Made by a program: the position numbers and the translations under genes. Below the pieces are notes generated by a model. It ran no database searches and was not told the origin of the DNA. It saw only the letters and a list, made by a program, of their open reading frames with translations. 64,000 bases of DNA from CAYRHJ01 sp964424105 (GTDB lineage: Bacteria; Planctomycetota; Phycisphaerae; UBA1845): positions 10,255 to 74,254 of the forward strand of contig CAYRHJ010000024.1 in assembly GCA_964424105.1 (NCBI GenBank), read 5' to 3'. Shown piece after piece: positions 18,897 through 26,990 of this stretch; position 1 is the stretch's first letter; each line of letters begins with the position of its first letter.

Positions 18897-19451
18897 GTGG
18901 CCAAACTGATCATTGGACTTGGCAACCCCGGTACGCGGTACGCGGGGACGCGCCACAACCTTGGCTTCGTTGTCGTCAGCCGGTTATCCGATCGATGGCG
19001 AATTCCCCTTGGTCGCGAGAAATTTCACGCGAAGTGGGGCGACGGCGCCTACAAGGGCAGGCAGGTGGCGTTGTTGCAACCGATGACGTTCATGAATTTG
19101 AGCGGTCAGTCGGTTTGGCCGGCGGTGAAGTTTTACCAGGCGGCACCGGAGGATTTGTTGGTGATCGTGGACGACACGGCGCTGCCGCTGGGAAAACTCC
19201 GCATGCGAACGCGGGGTTCTGCCGGCGGGCACAACGGATTGCAGAACATTATCGATCGGGTGGGCAGTGACGAGTTTCATCGGCTGCGCTTGGGGATCGA
19301 CAATGCGGACTGCCCGCAGGCGGACTATGTTTTGTCGCGATTTGGCGATGATGAACAGCCCGCGGTAGAGCGGATGGTTGGTGAGGCGGTCGAGGCGGTC
19401 GAAACGTGGTTGGAGGATGGGGCCGTCGCCACCATGAACCGCGTCAACTAG
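18897..19451 (+). CDS. pth: Peptidyl-tRNA hydrolase
   Basis: Frees tRNA from stalled peptidyl-tRNA. The signature GLGNPGTRYAGTRHNLGF has catalytic His about residue 20, and the PMTFMNLSGQSV and VDDTALPLGKLRMRTRGSAGGHNGLQNI segments match the family. At 184 aa it is complete. The GTG start at 18897 places these motifs correctly, though there is little Shine-Dalgarno. It follows rplY by 23 bp. Confidence 0.96.
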   Translation: MAKLIIGLGNPGTRYAGTRHNLGFVVVSRLSDRWRIPLGREKFHAKWGDGAYKGRQVALLQPMTFMNLSGQSVWPAVKFYQAAPEDLLVIVDDTALPLGKLRMRTRGSAGGHNGLQNIIDRVGSDEFHRLRLGIDNADCPQADYVLSRFGDDEQPAVERMVGEAVEAVETWLEDGAVATMNRVN

Positions 19452-19517
19452 TCGGATTCGACGGACGGCGTAGGCCCTCGATCCTGTGACGTGCGGAGAA
19501 TGACAAGGAGTCAGACA

Positions 19518-20036
19518 TTGAGACAATATGAAGGCCTGTTTTTGTTTGAATCGACGTTCGCGGCGGAATTCACGAACGTCGAAACGGAGTTGCAACGCAT
19601 CATGGGTCGTGCTGGTGCGGAGGTGTTGCTGGTGGCCAAGTGGGAAGACCGCAAGCTGGCCTATGAAATCAAGCGTCAGAAGCGTGGCTGTTACGTCGTT
19701 GTCTATTTCACGGCACCGCCGGGGAAAATCACGGACATGGAGCGCGACTGTCGTCTTTCCGAAGCGATCCTGCGGGTGTTGTTTCTAAACGCCGACGGCG
19801 TGTCCCGTGAACACATTGACCGCACCATCGAACGTTTGCAGGCGTCCGCATCTGGCAAATCGTCTGAACGATCCGACGAACGGCCTGGCGACGGTCGAGG
19901 CGGAGATTATCGCGGTCGGCGGCGGCAGTTCGACTCGGATGAGGATGATGACGACGTTTCGTTCGATCGCCCCAGAAGGTCGACGGCTGTCGCAACGGAG
20001 AACGTTGATTCGTCGGACGTGGACGATAACTCGTAG
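19518..20036 (+). CDS. rpsF: 30S ribosomal protein S6 with acidic C-terminal tail
   Basis: Homology is clear from RQYEGLFLFE (E. coli S6 begins MRHYEIVF) and KLAYEIKRQKRGCYVVVYFTAPP. The best start is TTG 19518, eight bases after AAGGAG; an in-frame GTG at 19491 would add an unconserved leader. The C-terminal 50 residues are charged and low-complexity (DEDDDDVSF...VDSSDVDDNS), longer than in most S6. The next genes are ssb, rplI and dnaB, but rpsR, which normally follows, is missing here. Confidence 0.94.
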   Translation: MRQYEGLFLFESTFAAEFTNVETELQRIMGRAGAEVLLVAKWEDRKLAYEIKRQKRGCYVVVYFTAPPGKITDMERDCRLSEAILRVLFLNADGVSREHIDRTIERLQASASGKSSERSDERPGDGRGGDYRGRRRQFDSDEDDDDVSFDRPRRSTAVATENVDSSDVDDNS

Positions 20037-20075
20037 CAACGGCGGCAGGGCGAGGTCCCGCGGTAAGGAGCAGCC

Positions 20076-20483
20076 ATGGCCAACTACAATCGCATCATTC
20101 TAGCGGGAAATATGACGCGCGATCCGGAATTATCCTACACGCCGTCGAGCACGGCGGTTTGTAAATTCGGCATGGCCGTCAATCGTCAATGGAACGATAA
20201 GCAGACAAATCAAAAGCGCGAAGAGGTCATGTTTGTCGATTGCACGGCCTGGGCACGATCAGCCGAGGTCATCAACCAGTATTGCCGCAAGGGAAGTCCT
20301 ATTTTGGTGGAGGGTCGCCTGTCCTACGATACCTGGACCACACCCGAAGGTCAGAAGCGAAGTAAACACTCGGTTGTCGTCGAGACCTTTCAATTCCTGA
20401 GCAGCGGGCGGAGCGAGCGGTCCACGACGCCGGAGGAAGCGGGTTCTCCGGAAAGCGCCGTGCCGGATGATGTTCCATTCTAG
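20076..20483 (+). CDS. ssb: Single-stranded DNA-binding protein
   Basis: OB-fold SSB: NRIILAGNMTRDPELSYTPSSTAVCKFGMAVNR and VDCTAWARSAEVINQYCRKGSPILVEGRLSYDTW. A short Ser/Glu-rich linker leads to the acidic tip DDVPF, which recruits repair and replication proteins. At 135 aa it is compact. It lies 39 bp after rpsF, and a 231-bp spacer follows (20484-20714) before rplI with no recognisable gene. Confidence 0.97.
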   Translation: MANYNRIILAGNMTRDPELSYTPSSTAVCKFGMAVNRQWNDKQTNQKREEVMFVDCTAWARSAEVINQYCRKGSPILVEGRLSYDTWTTPEGQKRSKHSVVVETFQFLSSGRSERSTTPEEAGSPESAVPDDVPF

Positions 20484-20714
20484 CGTTGCATGACAGGATG
20501 CCAAATGTGGCTGATAACAGGAGGAGTTGATTCATTAAGGTCTGTACCGGGCTGAATTTCAGAGGTGTTACGCACCTGTTGAATGTGAAGCATCGGCTCG
20601 ACGGAGCTAACAATGTGTGGGCGAGCGGATGATTTTGATCCCAGCTCGGATACAATAACAGGGGTCGGCGACGGTCGGTTCGAATTCGCCGCCGCATAGC
20701 TACGGGATGACGAG

Positions 20715-21209
20715 ATGAAATTATTGTTGACCAAGGATCTGGGCCACCTGGGTATCGTCGGAGACGTGATCGACGTTTCACCTGGTTACGGGCGTAATTA
20801 TCTGCTTCCGCAAGGATTGGCTACGCAGGCGACGCGGGAGAACATCAAAGCGTTGGCTGAAGAGCGAAAGCGAGCCGAAGAGCGCCGCCGTCTGCATCAT
20901 GAAGAGCTGGGCCGCCGTGCGGAGCGACTCCGCGACATTGAGGTCACCATCGCCGCCGCCGCGAACGAGGAAGGTCTTCTGTACGGTTCCGTCGGGCAGC
21001 GTGAGATCGCGGCTGCCCTGCGGGATGAGGGTCACGATATTGAATCGCGGCACGTCTTGCTGCGTGAGCCGATCCGCCGATTGGATAATCTAACCGTGAC
21101 CGTCCGGTTCGCTGAAAGTATCGAAGCTGAGGTGAAGGTCTGGGTCGTTCGCTCGCAGGCTACACCGGGTCGGGAAGAGGGCGACGAGCCGAGCGACGAC
21201 GATCGGTAA
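20715..21209 (+). CDS. rplI: 50S ribosomal protein L9
   Basis: Typical L9: MKLLLTKDLGHLGIVGDVIDVSPGYGRNYLLPQGLA, the long charged connecting helix (NIKALAEERKRAEERRRLHHEEL), then the C-terminal rRNA-binding domain with LLYGSVGQREIAAAL and VTVRFAESIEAEVKVWV. An acidic tail ends the protein. It is followed by dnaB 68 bp later, as in many bacteria. Confidence 0.97.
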   Translation: MKLLLTKDLGHLGIVGDVIDVSPGYGRNYLLPQGLATQATRENIKALAEERKRAEERRRLHHEELGRRAERLRDIEVTIAAAANEEGLLYGSVGQREIAAALRDEGHDIESRHVLLREPIRRLDNLTVTVRFAESIEAEVKVWVVRSQATPGREEGDEPSDDDR

Positions 21210-21277
21210 CGCCCGGCGCCCGCATCCGACCTATATCCGTTGACGACGCACTTGGGTTTACCCTGAGGTGTGAGACT

Positions 21278-22681
21278 ATGGCCACGCTCGCCCCATCGCG
21301 CCTTTCGAACAAGGTTTCCGGCGAGCGGGTTCCCCCGCATAACATCAACGCGGAAATGTCCGTGCTGGGGGCTATGATGTTGGATCGTGACGCCATCGCC
21401 AGCGTCCTGCCCATCATCCGCCACGAAGAGGCTCGCTGGTTCTACCGCCCCGATCATGAACAGCTTTTCCACGTCATTGTGGACATGTACGACGCCAATC
21501 GCGAGATCGATCTGGTCACCGTGCAGGATGAACTGACCCGCCGCGACGTGTTGGATCAGGTCGGGGGCTTGAGCTACATCATCCAATTGGCTGAAAGCGT
21601 CCCCTCCATTGCCAACGCGGACCATTACGCCCGAATCGTTCGCGACAAGGGAATCCTGCGGGAACTGATTCGCTGTTCGCATGAAATATCAGACGTCGCC
21701 TTCGCCGACAATCAGCCGGCGGACGAACTGCTCGACCTGGCTGAGCAAAAGCTGTTCGGCGTGACCGAGCGGCGCATCTCCCGGCAAGCATCCAAGCTTC
21801 GCGACCTGCTGAAAACGATTTATGAACAGGTGGAGCTGCGTGACGACCGTTATCTGTCGGGCCTGCCGTCCGGCTTCACCGAGCTGGATGATCTGACCAG
21901 CGGATTTCAGGCGGGCGATTTTATCATCGTCGCCGGTCGACCATCGATGGGAAAGACCGCATTGGGTTTGACGATTTGCGAACACCTGGCCGCCAATGAA
22001 AAAAAGCCGGTCGTCTTTTTTTCCATGGAGATGAGCAATCAGCAGGTGGCCCAGCGCATCATGTGCAGCCGCGGTCGAATTGATTCACATCGATTCCGCA
22101 AGGGCATGCTGGACGATTCCGACATCGAGCAGCTTGCCTACGTTTGTGATGACCTCGCGGGGGCGCCGTTTTACGTGGACGACACGCCGGGCATGACCGT
22201 GTTGGAACTGCGAGCCAAGACCCGCCGTCTCGTCCGCCAGCACGACATCCAAGCCGTCTTTGTCGATTACATTCAACTGATGAGTTCGCCCGGAGCCGAC
22301 AATCGCCAACAGGAGATTTCCACGATCAGTTCCGGATTGAAGGCCTTGGGCCGGGAGTTGAACATCCCCATCATCGCCATGGCCCAGCTCAATCGACAAG
22401 CCGAAGGTCGCGAGGGTCATCGGCCCCGAATGAGCGACCTGCGCGAATCCGGCGCGCTCGAGCAGGACGCCGACGTCATCCTGCTCATCCACCGCGAAGA
22501 ATACTACAAACCGCAAAGCGTCGAAGCCCAGGGAATCGCCGAAGTCATCATTGCCAAACAGCGCAACGGTCCCACTGACATCATCAAGCTGAATTTCAAC
22601 AAGCGACTGACGCGGTTTGACAACCTGAGTCTCGTGCACGAACCCGGCGGCCACATGCCCGCATCCGACGTGCCCTTCTAG
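21278..22681 (+). CDS. dnaB: Replicative DNA helicase DnaB
   Basis: Hexameric replication-fork helicase. The N-terminal domain (PPHNINAEMSVLGAMMLDRDAI) and RecA-like motor are both present, with Walker A GRPSMGKTALG (about residues 226-236), Walker B VFVDYIQLM, and the QLNRQAEGR and RMSDLRESGALEQDADVILLIHR motifs. At 467 aa it is full length. It is the last gene of the rpsF-ssb-rplI-dnaB run; repeat-rich non-coding DNA follows. Confidence 0.97.
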   Translation: MATLAPSRLSNKVSGERVPPHNINAEMSVLGAMMLDRDAIASVLPIIRHEEARWFYRPDHEQLFHVIVDMYDANREIDLVTVQDELTRRDVLDQVGGLSYIIQLAESVPSIANADHYARIVRDKGILRELIRCSHEISDVAFADNQPADELLDLAEQKLFGVTERRISRQASKLRDLLKTIYEQVELRDDRYLSGLPSGFTELDDLTSGFQAGDFIIVAGRPSMGKTALGLTICEHLAANEKKPVVFFSMEMSNQQVAQRIMCSRGRIDSHRFRKGMLDDSDIEQLAYVCDDLAGAPFYVDDTPGMTVLELRAKTRRLVRQHDIQAVFVDYIQLMSSPGADNRQQEISTISSGLKALGRELNIPIIAMAQLNRQAEGREGHRPRMSDLRESGALEQDADVILLIHREEYYKPQSVEAQGIAEVIIAKQRNGPTDIIKLNFNKRLTRFDNLSLVHEPGGHMPASDVPF

Positions 22682-23303
22682 TATGAACTTTCTCGCCGTT
22701 GACATCTTATCAGAGCCGCGACCGTTACGGAGCGGTCCGTTACGAAACGCACACTTGTCCGAGCCGCGAGCGCAAAGCGAGCGGTCCCCCGCGCCCCGTA
22801 ATTTCGGCGAAAGCCCCGTCATTCCGGCGAAAGCCCCGTCATTCCGGCAAAAGCCCCGTCACTCCGGCGCAGGCGGGGTGCCCCATTCATCGCGCAGCGA
22901 TGGGTGGGGTCACGATGATTGTCGCCCGGAGGATTGCGAATACGCAAGCCAACTCCTGGTTCATCATCGTCATCATCATCATCATCGCCGACCCACCCTA
23001 TGCTTCGCAAAGGATGGGGCACCCATCGGCTGCACATCATCGATTCCCCCACCTCCAAAGGAGGTGGGCCACCCGGACAAATAAAGACCGCTCCCTGACG
23101 GTCGCGGCTCTGTTAAGAAGCGGGTGAAACCCGCCCTGGATTCCGGCGTTCGCCGGAATGACGGTTGTGGGTTGTCTGGATTCCGGCCTGCGCCGGAATG
23201 ACACAGGCAGGCGCGCGCCGGAATGACACAGGCAGGCGCGCGCCGGAATGACGCACGCAGACAGTCGCGGCTTGGTCATGAAATTGCCGACGAATAATCC
23301 GAA
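22682..23303. repeat. Repeat-packed 622-bp intergenic region between dnaB and purN
   Basis: No gene. In order it holds family A (22713-22737), family B (22761-22786), three abutting partial family C units (about 22805-22865), a CAT/CATC microsatellite on one strand (about 22960-22990), a family D hairpin (23045-23074), family A inverted (23086-23110), and family C units at 23136-23163 and 23176-23202, with further degenerate units to about 23255. Short open frames crossing it are translated repeats. Confidence 0.85.
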
Positions 23304-23930
23304 TTATCCCGATTGACCGGCCAGCGCCCTATAGCTCGGAACCCTTCCATCTGCGAACATTTGAATGACCTGCGGATAGGCGATGCACTCCTCCGCGAAC
23401 ACCCGATCCGCCAACGACTCGGCTGTATCATCCCGACGCACGGTAACGCGACGCTGGAGTATGATCGGGCCATGATCGTACTCGTTATCGCAGTAGTGAA
23501 CGGTGCATCCGGATTCCTTTTCACCTGCCGCCAGAACGGCTTCGTGAACCTTCAATCCGTAATACCCGTAGCCACCGAATTTGGGCAACAGCGCCGGGTG
23601 TATGTTGATCACCCTGCCTTGGTAGCGAGGCGGTATTCGCCATAGCGTCGTGAAACCGCATAGGCAAATCAACTGCACCCCGGCAATATCCAACAGACCG
23701 GCCATTCGTTCGTGGAAACCGCTTTCATCATTGGCGCTCGACTGCACGACATGCGTCGTCAACCCGCACTTGGCCGCCCGGTCCAATCCCTGTACGCCAT
23801 CCCGCGAGCTGATGACGCACTCGACACGGGCGCTGAGTGTGCCCGCCGCGATGCATTCATGAATGTTTTGCATCGTCCGGCCTGATCCCGAAATCAGCAG
23901 GCCCAATCGCAATGGATTCGTTTCAACCAT
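23304..23930 (-). CDS. purN: Phosphoribosylglycinamide formyltransferase
   Basis: 10-formyl-THF-dependent GAR transformylase of purine synthesis. The N-terminal GLLISGSGRTMQNI, catalytic NIHPALLPKF (Asn-Ile-His), and SGCTVHYCDNEYDHGPIILQRRV (with the conserved Asp) match PurN. The PurN Gly-rich loop is GYGYYGLKVHEAV. At 208 aa it is slightly short at the C-terminus but complete. It is convergent with the repeat region and not close to other pur genes. Confidence 0.93.
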   Translation of the reverse strand: MVETNPLRLGLLISGSGRTMQNIHECIAAGTLSARVECVISSRDGVQGLDRAAKCGLTTHVVQSSANDESGFHERMAGLLDIAGVQLICLCGFTTLWRIPPRYQGRVINIHPALLPKFGGYGYYGLKVHEAVLAAGEKESGCTVHYCDNEYDHGPIILQRRVTVRRDDTAESLADRVFAEECIAYPQVIQMFADGRVPSYRALAGQSG

Positions 23931-23997
23931 GCGGTCGCATCAGCAATTCTAGATGATCGGCCCCAACGTCCCTGACTGACGCGGCGGCGGTTATGCA

Positions 23998-25464
23998 TCA
24001 TGCCGGCTGCTCGCCAGTCGTACCGGGAATCACGCTGTCCCGCGATGTTTCATTCGCAGCCGCCGGGTGCTCGGCAGGGTCGCGGAACAGATCGATCTTC
24101 ATCCAGTCTCGGCGAGACCAGCGACGGCAAAACCAAATTCCCGACAAGATAATCAAGACGGATGCGGCGATCCAAGGCCCCAGGCTTCCCAGGTCGGGGC
24201 GCAGCTCCGCCATGGCGAAGCCCCCGCCGATGACCACGATCCAATGCGACACTGCGAAGACGATGGACGGCACCAAAGTATCGCCGGCCCCGCGCAGCGC
24301 ATTGCTGTAACCCATCATCAGGGCGTCGAACACCTGAAAAACGGCTGCACAGACCATGACCAAGGCCCCAATGCGAATGACGTCCGCATCCGCACAGAAG
24401 AACCCCACCAATTCGTTCCGCCATATGAAATAGATCAACGACATCGCGATCATGTAACACAACATCAACACCGTGCACACATGGGTCAATCGAACCGCTC
24501 GCAACGGATCTCCCGCACCGATCGATCGACCCACCAACGAGCAGATGGCCATCCCCACCCCCATGCAGGGAATGAAACTGACCCGCAAGTACTGCCATGC
24601 CGCGTTGGTGGCGAGTTGATGCGTCTTTCCAAAATAACTTCCCACCAGCACGACCGTAAACGTGGCCCAGACAATCACATCACTGCACCACTGCCATCCA
24701 CAAGGCCCACCGACCCGTACGATCTTCAATATCTTCTGAACGTCCAATCGCCACGTGGAACGACTCTGAAATTCGCGGTCCATCTCGCTCCCGCACAAAC
24801 ACCAGACCAATCGCACCGCCCGGTAACTCGTTCCAATCACCAGCCCCCAAGCGGCCCCGGCGACTCCCATCGCCGGCAGCCCGAATGACCCGAAGATCAA
24901 CACATAGCTCGCCCCCGCGTTCACCAGCAGGCCCTCCAACGCGGTGACCATGGTCACCATCGGTCGATGGATCCCATTGAAAAAGGCGCACAAGGCCGCG
25001 TTGATTATCGTCGGCCCGACCGTCCAATATGCGATCGTGATGTATTGCTTTTCAAGGTCCTGAATGGCGGAGTCATGCCCGGCCCATCCAATGACCGCCG
25101 GCAAGAATGGCCACAATAGGCCGCCGATCAACCACAGGGCCAATGACAAATACAATCCCTGCCAAGCGAATGCGCTGCAACTTCGCCGATCCCCCCGTCC
25201 CAGGGATTGCGACGCCAGCGTCGTGATGATGCTGACCATGCCCAGGCCAATCACGATGTAACAAAACATGATCATCTGGCCCGGCAGAATGGCGGCCAAT
25301 GCGTCGGTGTCACCGGTTCGGCTGATCATCCAGTAATCCGACACGTCCATCAACATGCGGCAGCAGTTGGCCACCACGATGGGGAAAGACATGCGAATCA
25401 CTTCAATGATTTCGTTGCGATCGCCCACCCAACGTGTGACGATCCTCGAAAAGGTCGTAGACAT
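23998..25464 (-). CDS. MATE-family efflux transporter
   Basis: Twelve-helix multidrug or metabolite/cation antiporter. Hydrophobic helices run through most of the 488 aa, including MSFPIVVANCCRMLMDVSDYWMISRTGD, GQMIMFCYIVIGLGMVSIITTLASQSLGRGDRR and the equivalent FIPCMGVGMAICSLVGRSIGAGD in the second half, matching the two MATE repeats. I chose ATG 25464 (MSTTFSRIV), since the longer frame upstream is low in coding quality. A strong intrinsic terminator ends 24 bp before this start, on the same strand, with a leader peptide and consensus promoter above it. C-terminal 30 residues are hydrophilic. Confidence 0.9.
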   Translation of the reverse strand: MSTTFSRIVTRWVGDRNEIIEVIRMSFPIVVANCCRMLMDVSDYWMISRTGDTDALAAILPGQMIMFCYIVIGLGMVSIITTLASQSLGRGDRRSCSAFAWQGLYLSLALWLIGGLLWPFLPAVIGWAGHDSAIQDLEKQYITIAYWTVGPTIINAALCAFFNGIHRPMVTMVTALEGLLVNAGASYVLIFGSFGLPAMGVAGAAWGLVIGTSYRAVRLVWCLCGSEMDREFQSRSTWRLDVQKILKIVRVGGPCGWQWCSDVIVWATFTVVLVGSYFGKTHQLATNAAWQYLRVSFIPCMGVGMAICSLVGRSIGAGDPLRAVRLTHVCTVLMLCYMIAMSLIYFIWRNELVGFFCADADVIRIGALVMVCAAVFQVFDALMMGYSNALRGAGDTLVPSIVFAVSHWIVVIGGGFAMAELRPDLGSLGPWIAASVLIILSGIWFCRRWSRRDWMKIDLFRDPAEHPAAANETSRDSVIPGTTGEQPA

Positions 25465-25487
25465 ATGGCCCCGCCATAACGAAAACG

Positions 25488-25520
25488 AAAAAACCCCGGA
25501 AACCGCTTGGGCTCCCGGGG
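25488..25520 (-). terminator. Intrinsic terminator directly upstream of the MATE gene (candidate attenuator)
   Basis: On the minus strand CCCCGG and CCGGGG arms (25515-25520 and 25494-25499) close a hairpin, followed by TTTTTT. It lies between the leader ORF and the MATE start. Transcripts from the promoter at 25655-25684 would meet it before the transporter gene. Confidence 0.8.
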
Positions 25521-25552
25521 CTGGTTTAGCACGTCTTTCTCGATGCAGAACC

Positions 25553-25630
25553 CTAGGAACCCGCCTCCTTTGCGCACACACGGTCATTGACCGGCGTGAC
25601 GGTAAATAGACTGCCCTGTTGGTTCAACAT
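25553..25630 (-). CDS. 25-aa candidate leader peptide upstream of MATE transporter
   Basis: Encodes MLNQQGSLFTVTPVNDRVCA plus KEAGS. It sits after a consensus promoter and before the intrinsic terminator, with GGAGCGAGG ahead of its ATG. No run of a single amino acid is seen, so any attenuation would not be of the simple amino-acid-counting type. It may equally be a stand-alone small protein gene. Support is positional only. Confidence 0.5.
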   Translation of the reverse strand: MLNQQGSLFTVTPVNDRVCAKEAGS

Positions 25631-25654
25631 CTGCCTCGCTCCTGAACAATACCG

Positions 25655-25684
25655 TTTATAGCACACGGTCGCGGCCGGTGTCAA
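25655..25684 (-). promoter_or_regulatory. Sigma-70-type promoter for the leader/MATE unit
   Basis: Minus strand TTGACA (25679-25684), 18-bp spacer, TATAAA (25655-25660). The -35 is perfect and the -10 has one mismatch to consensus. Start of transcription is expected near 25648. Confidence 0.75.
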
Positions 25685-25718
25685 CCCTTCACGGAACAAC
25701 CGCGGGGTCCCGGGTGCA

Positions 25719-25987
25719 TGACACTTTAGGCGGAGCCATTGCGCCGCCCCGAACGGGGCGCAGGACGGTAGCCACGGGTGAAGCGAAGCGCAACCCGTGG
25801 TTGCCAGTCCGCCCCACAATGACCGCCCCGCAAGGGGCGGAGGAGGTTGCGCCGGCTTCCTCCGCCCCTGCCGGGGCGGGGGTTCATAGGGTCAGGTTTC
25901 CACGGGTTCCGCCGCCTGCGGCGGCTCCACCCGTGGCTACGTTCCGTCGCCCCTTGCGGGGCGAAGATCTACCCGCCTAAACTGTCA
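25719..25987. mobile_element. MITE-like element, 269 bp with 15-bp terminal inverted repeats and six internal hairpins
   Basis: Ends are TGACACTTTAGGCGG (25719-25733) and CCGCCTAAACTGTCA (25973-25987), which match as inverted repeats at 14 of 15 positions. Inside are six palindromes in a mirrored order: GGGGCG type (25745-25760), CCACGGGT type (25772-25800), GGGGCGG type (25823-25840), then GGGGCGG (25862-25879), CCACGGGT (25900-25936) and GGGGCG (25948-25963). No open frame of its own is convincing. A clear target duplication was not seen. The 12-bp string CGCCTAAACTGT recurs alone at 34309-34320. Confidence 0.7.
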
Positions 25988-26126
25988 CGGACCGTCGGGT
26001 CCCACACTTGGGCGAAATCTCGCAACGCGTCAAGCTCAAGAGATTGGGCACACTTCGCGAAACTTTCGACAGGATCGGGCGAAATGTTAAGTGCGAATAG
26101 GCCGGACGTGTGCAGCTTTCAATGAT

Positions 26127-26915
26127 TCAAAAATCGATGTCCCCATCGAGAATCATCGAATGTTGAATTTTGATGCAAGCGGCGTCGCCATGGGCGGGCT
26201 CGTCGCCTTTCTTGCCTACGCATTGGCAACTGGGAGCGAAACCCTTGGGGCAGCAGGACTCTGCCGATGCGCCTTCGACTTCACATTTACAACTTCCACC
26301 GGGAAAACTTTTGACGTCGTCGTCGGCCAACTGGGCCGCCAATCTGTTTCCGCCGATGCCGATTGCCCGATTCCGATTGACAAATGAAATCGCTTCCGCC
26401 CAATTCAAGGGGCCGTCGGCCGCCCGCAAACGATTCTGGACAGGCTCGTCGTCAACACCCAGCAGGAACGTTCCCCGAAAGGGTCGCCGCAAGGCTAGCC
26501 ACGCATCCCGATCGGCATCGAGATTGGATTTGAACTGCCGCCAGGAGTTTCCGTTAGTTACGTCCACCAGCGCATCCGCCGCCCACTGGGGAATGACCCA
26601 ATCGTTCGGATCGCCCGTTACCATTGGATCGATGGTTACCGAAACCCCATTGTGACCTGCGGGCGCGACGGTCAGCCAACCTTCGAAGCGAATGTCAGAC
26701 GCTTCACCTCGCATCGTGTCGGCGTTGATTATGGAGCTTGCGTCGAACTGGACTCCAATTCTTGTCGATCCCCGCTCGCCCGCGAAAACAGTCAAAAAAC
26801 CGTCGGCGTGCAATACCACTTCTCCGTGTCCTTGGTAGAATCCGATCGGCGACTGGGCTTGGGCTGTTCCTATAATCACGCCCAACAACAGCGCGGACCG
26901 CTTGGAGATTTGCAT
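26127..26915 (-). CDS. Secreted protein with Cys-rich C-terminus, unknown family
   Basis: Exported by an N-terminal signal (MQISKRSALLLGVIIGTAQAQ, cut near AQA|QS). The ~240-residue mature part contains a beta-rich lectin- or cadherin-like stretch (YQGHGEVVLHADGFLTVFAGERG) and, at the end, a Cys-rich region (SCKCEVEGASAESCCPKGF...SCQCV) with eight cysteines, suggesting disulfides outside the cytoplasm. ATG 26915 is chosen because the signal peptide begins there; its ribosome site is in the loop of a perfect hairpin (26917-26936). It is divergent from the M1 peptidase gene, 75 bp away. Confidence 0.7.
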   Translation of the reverse strand: MQISKRSALLLGVIIGTAQAQSPIGFYQGHGEVVLHADGFLTVFAGERGSTRIGVQFDASSIINADTMRGEASDIRFEGWLTVAPAGHNGVSVTIDPMVTGDPNDWVIPQWAADALVDVTNGNSWRQFKSNLDADRDAWLALRRPFRGTFLLGVDDEPVQNRLRAADGPLNWAEAISFVNRNRAIGIGGNRLAAQLADDDVKSFPGGSCKCEVEGASAESCCPKGFAPSCQCVGKKGDEPAHGDAACIKIQHSMILDGDIDF

Positions 26916-26916
26916 C

Positions 26917-26936
26917 GTCACTAACTCCTTAGTGAC
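26917..26936 (-). promoter_or_regulatory. Perfect hairpin with the Shine-Dalgarno in its loop
   Basis: The minus-strand RNA has 8-bp arms GUCACUAA and UUAGUGAC with GGAG as the four-base loop. Its 3' base lies one nucleotide before the ATG of the Cys-rich exported protein. Position and perfection suggest control of translation start. Confidence 0.7.
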
Positions 26937-26990
26937 AGGACCGTTCAATTTCTATCGGGCATTGTCGGGAAAGGCATCCAACCTCGTCAA

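Noticed and set aside
22683..23127. Short plus-strand frames between dnaB and purN
   Set aside because: They are translations of families A, B and C with no other content.
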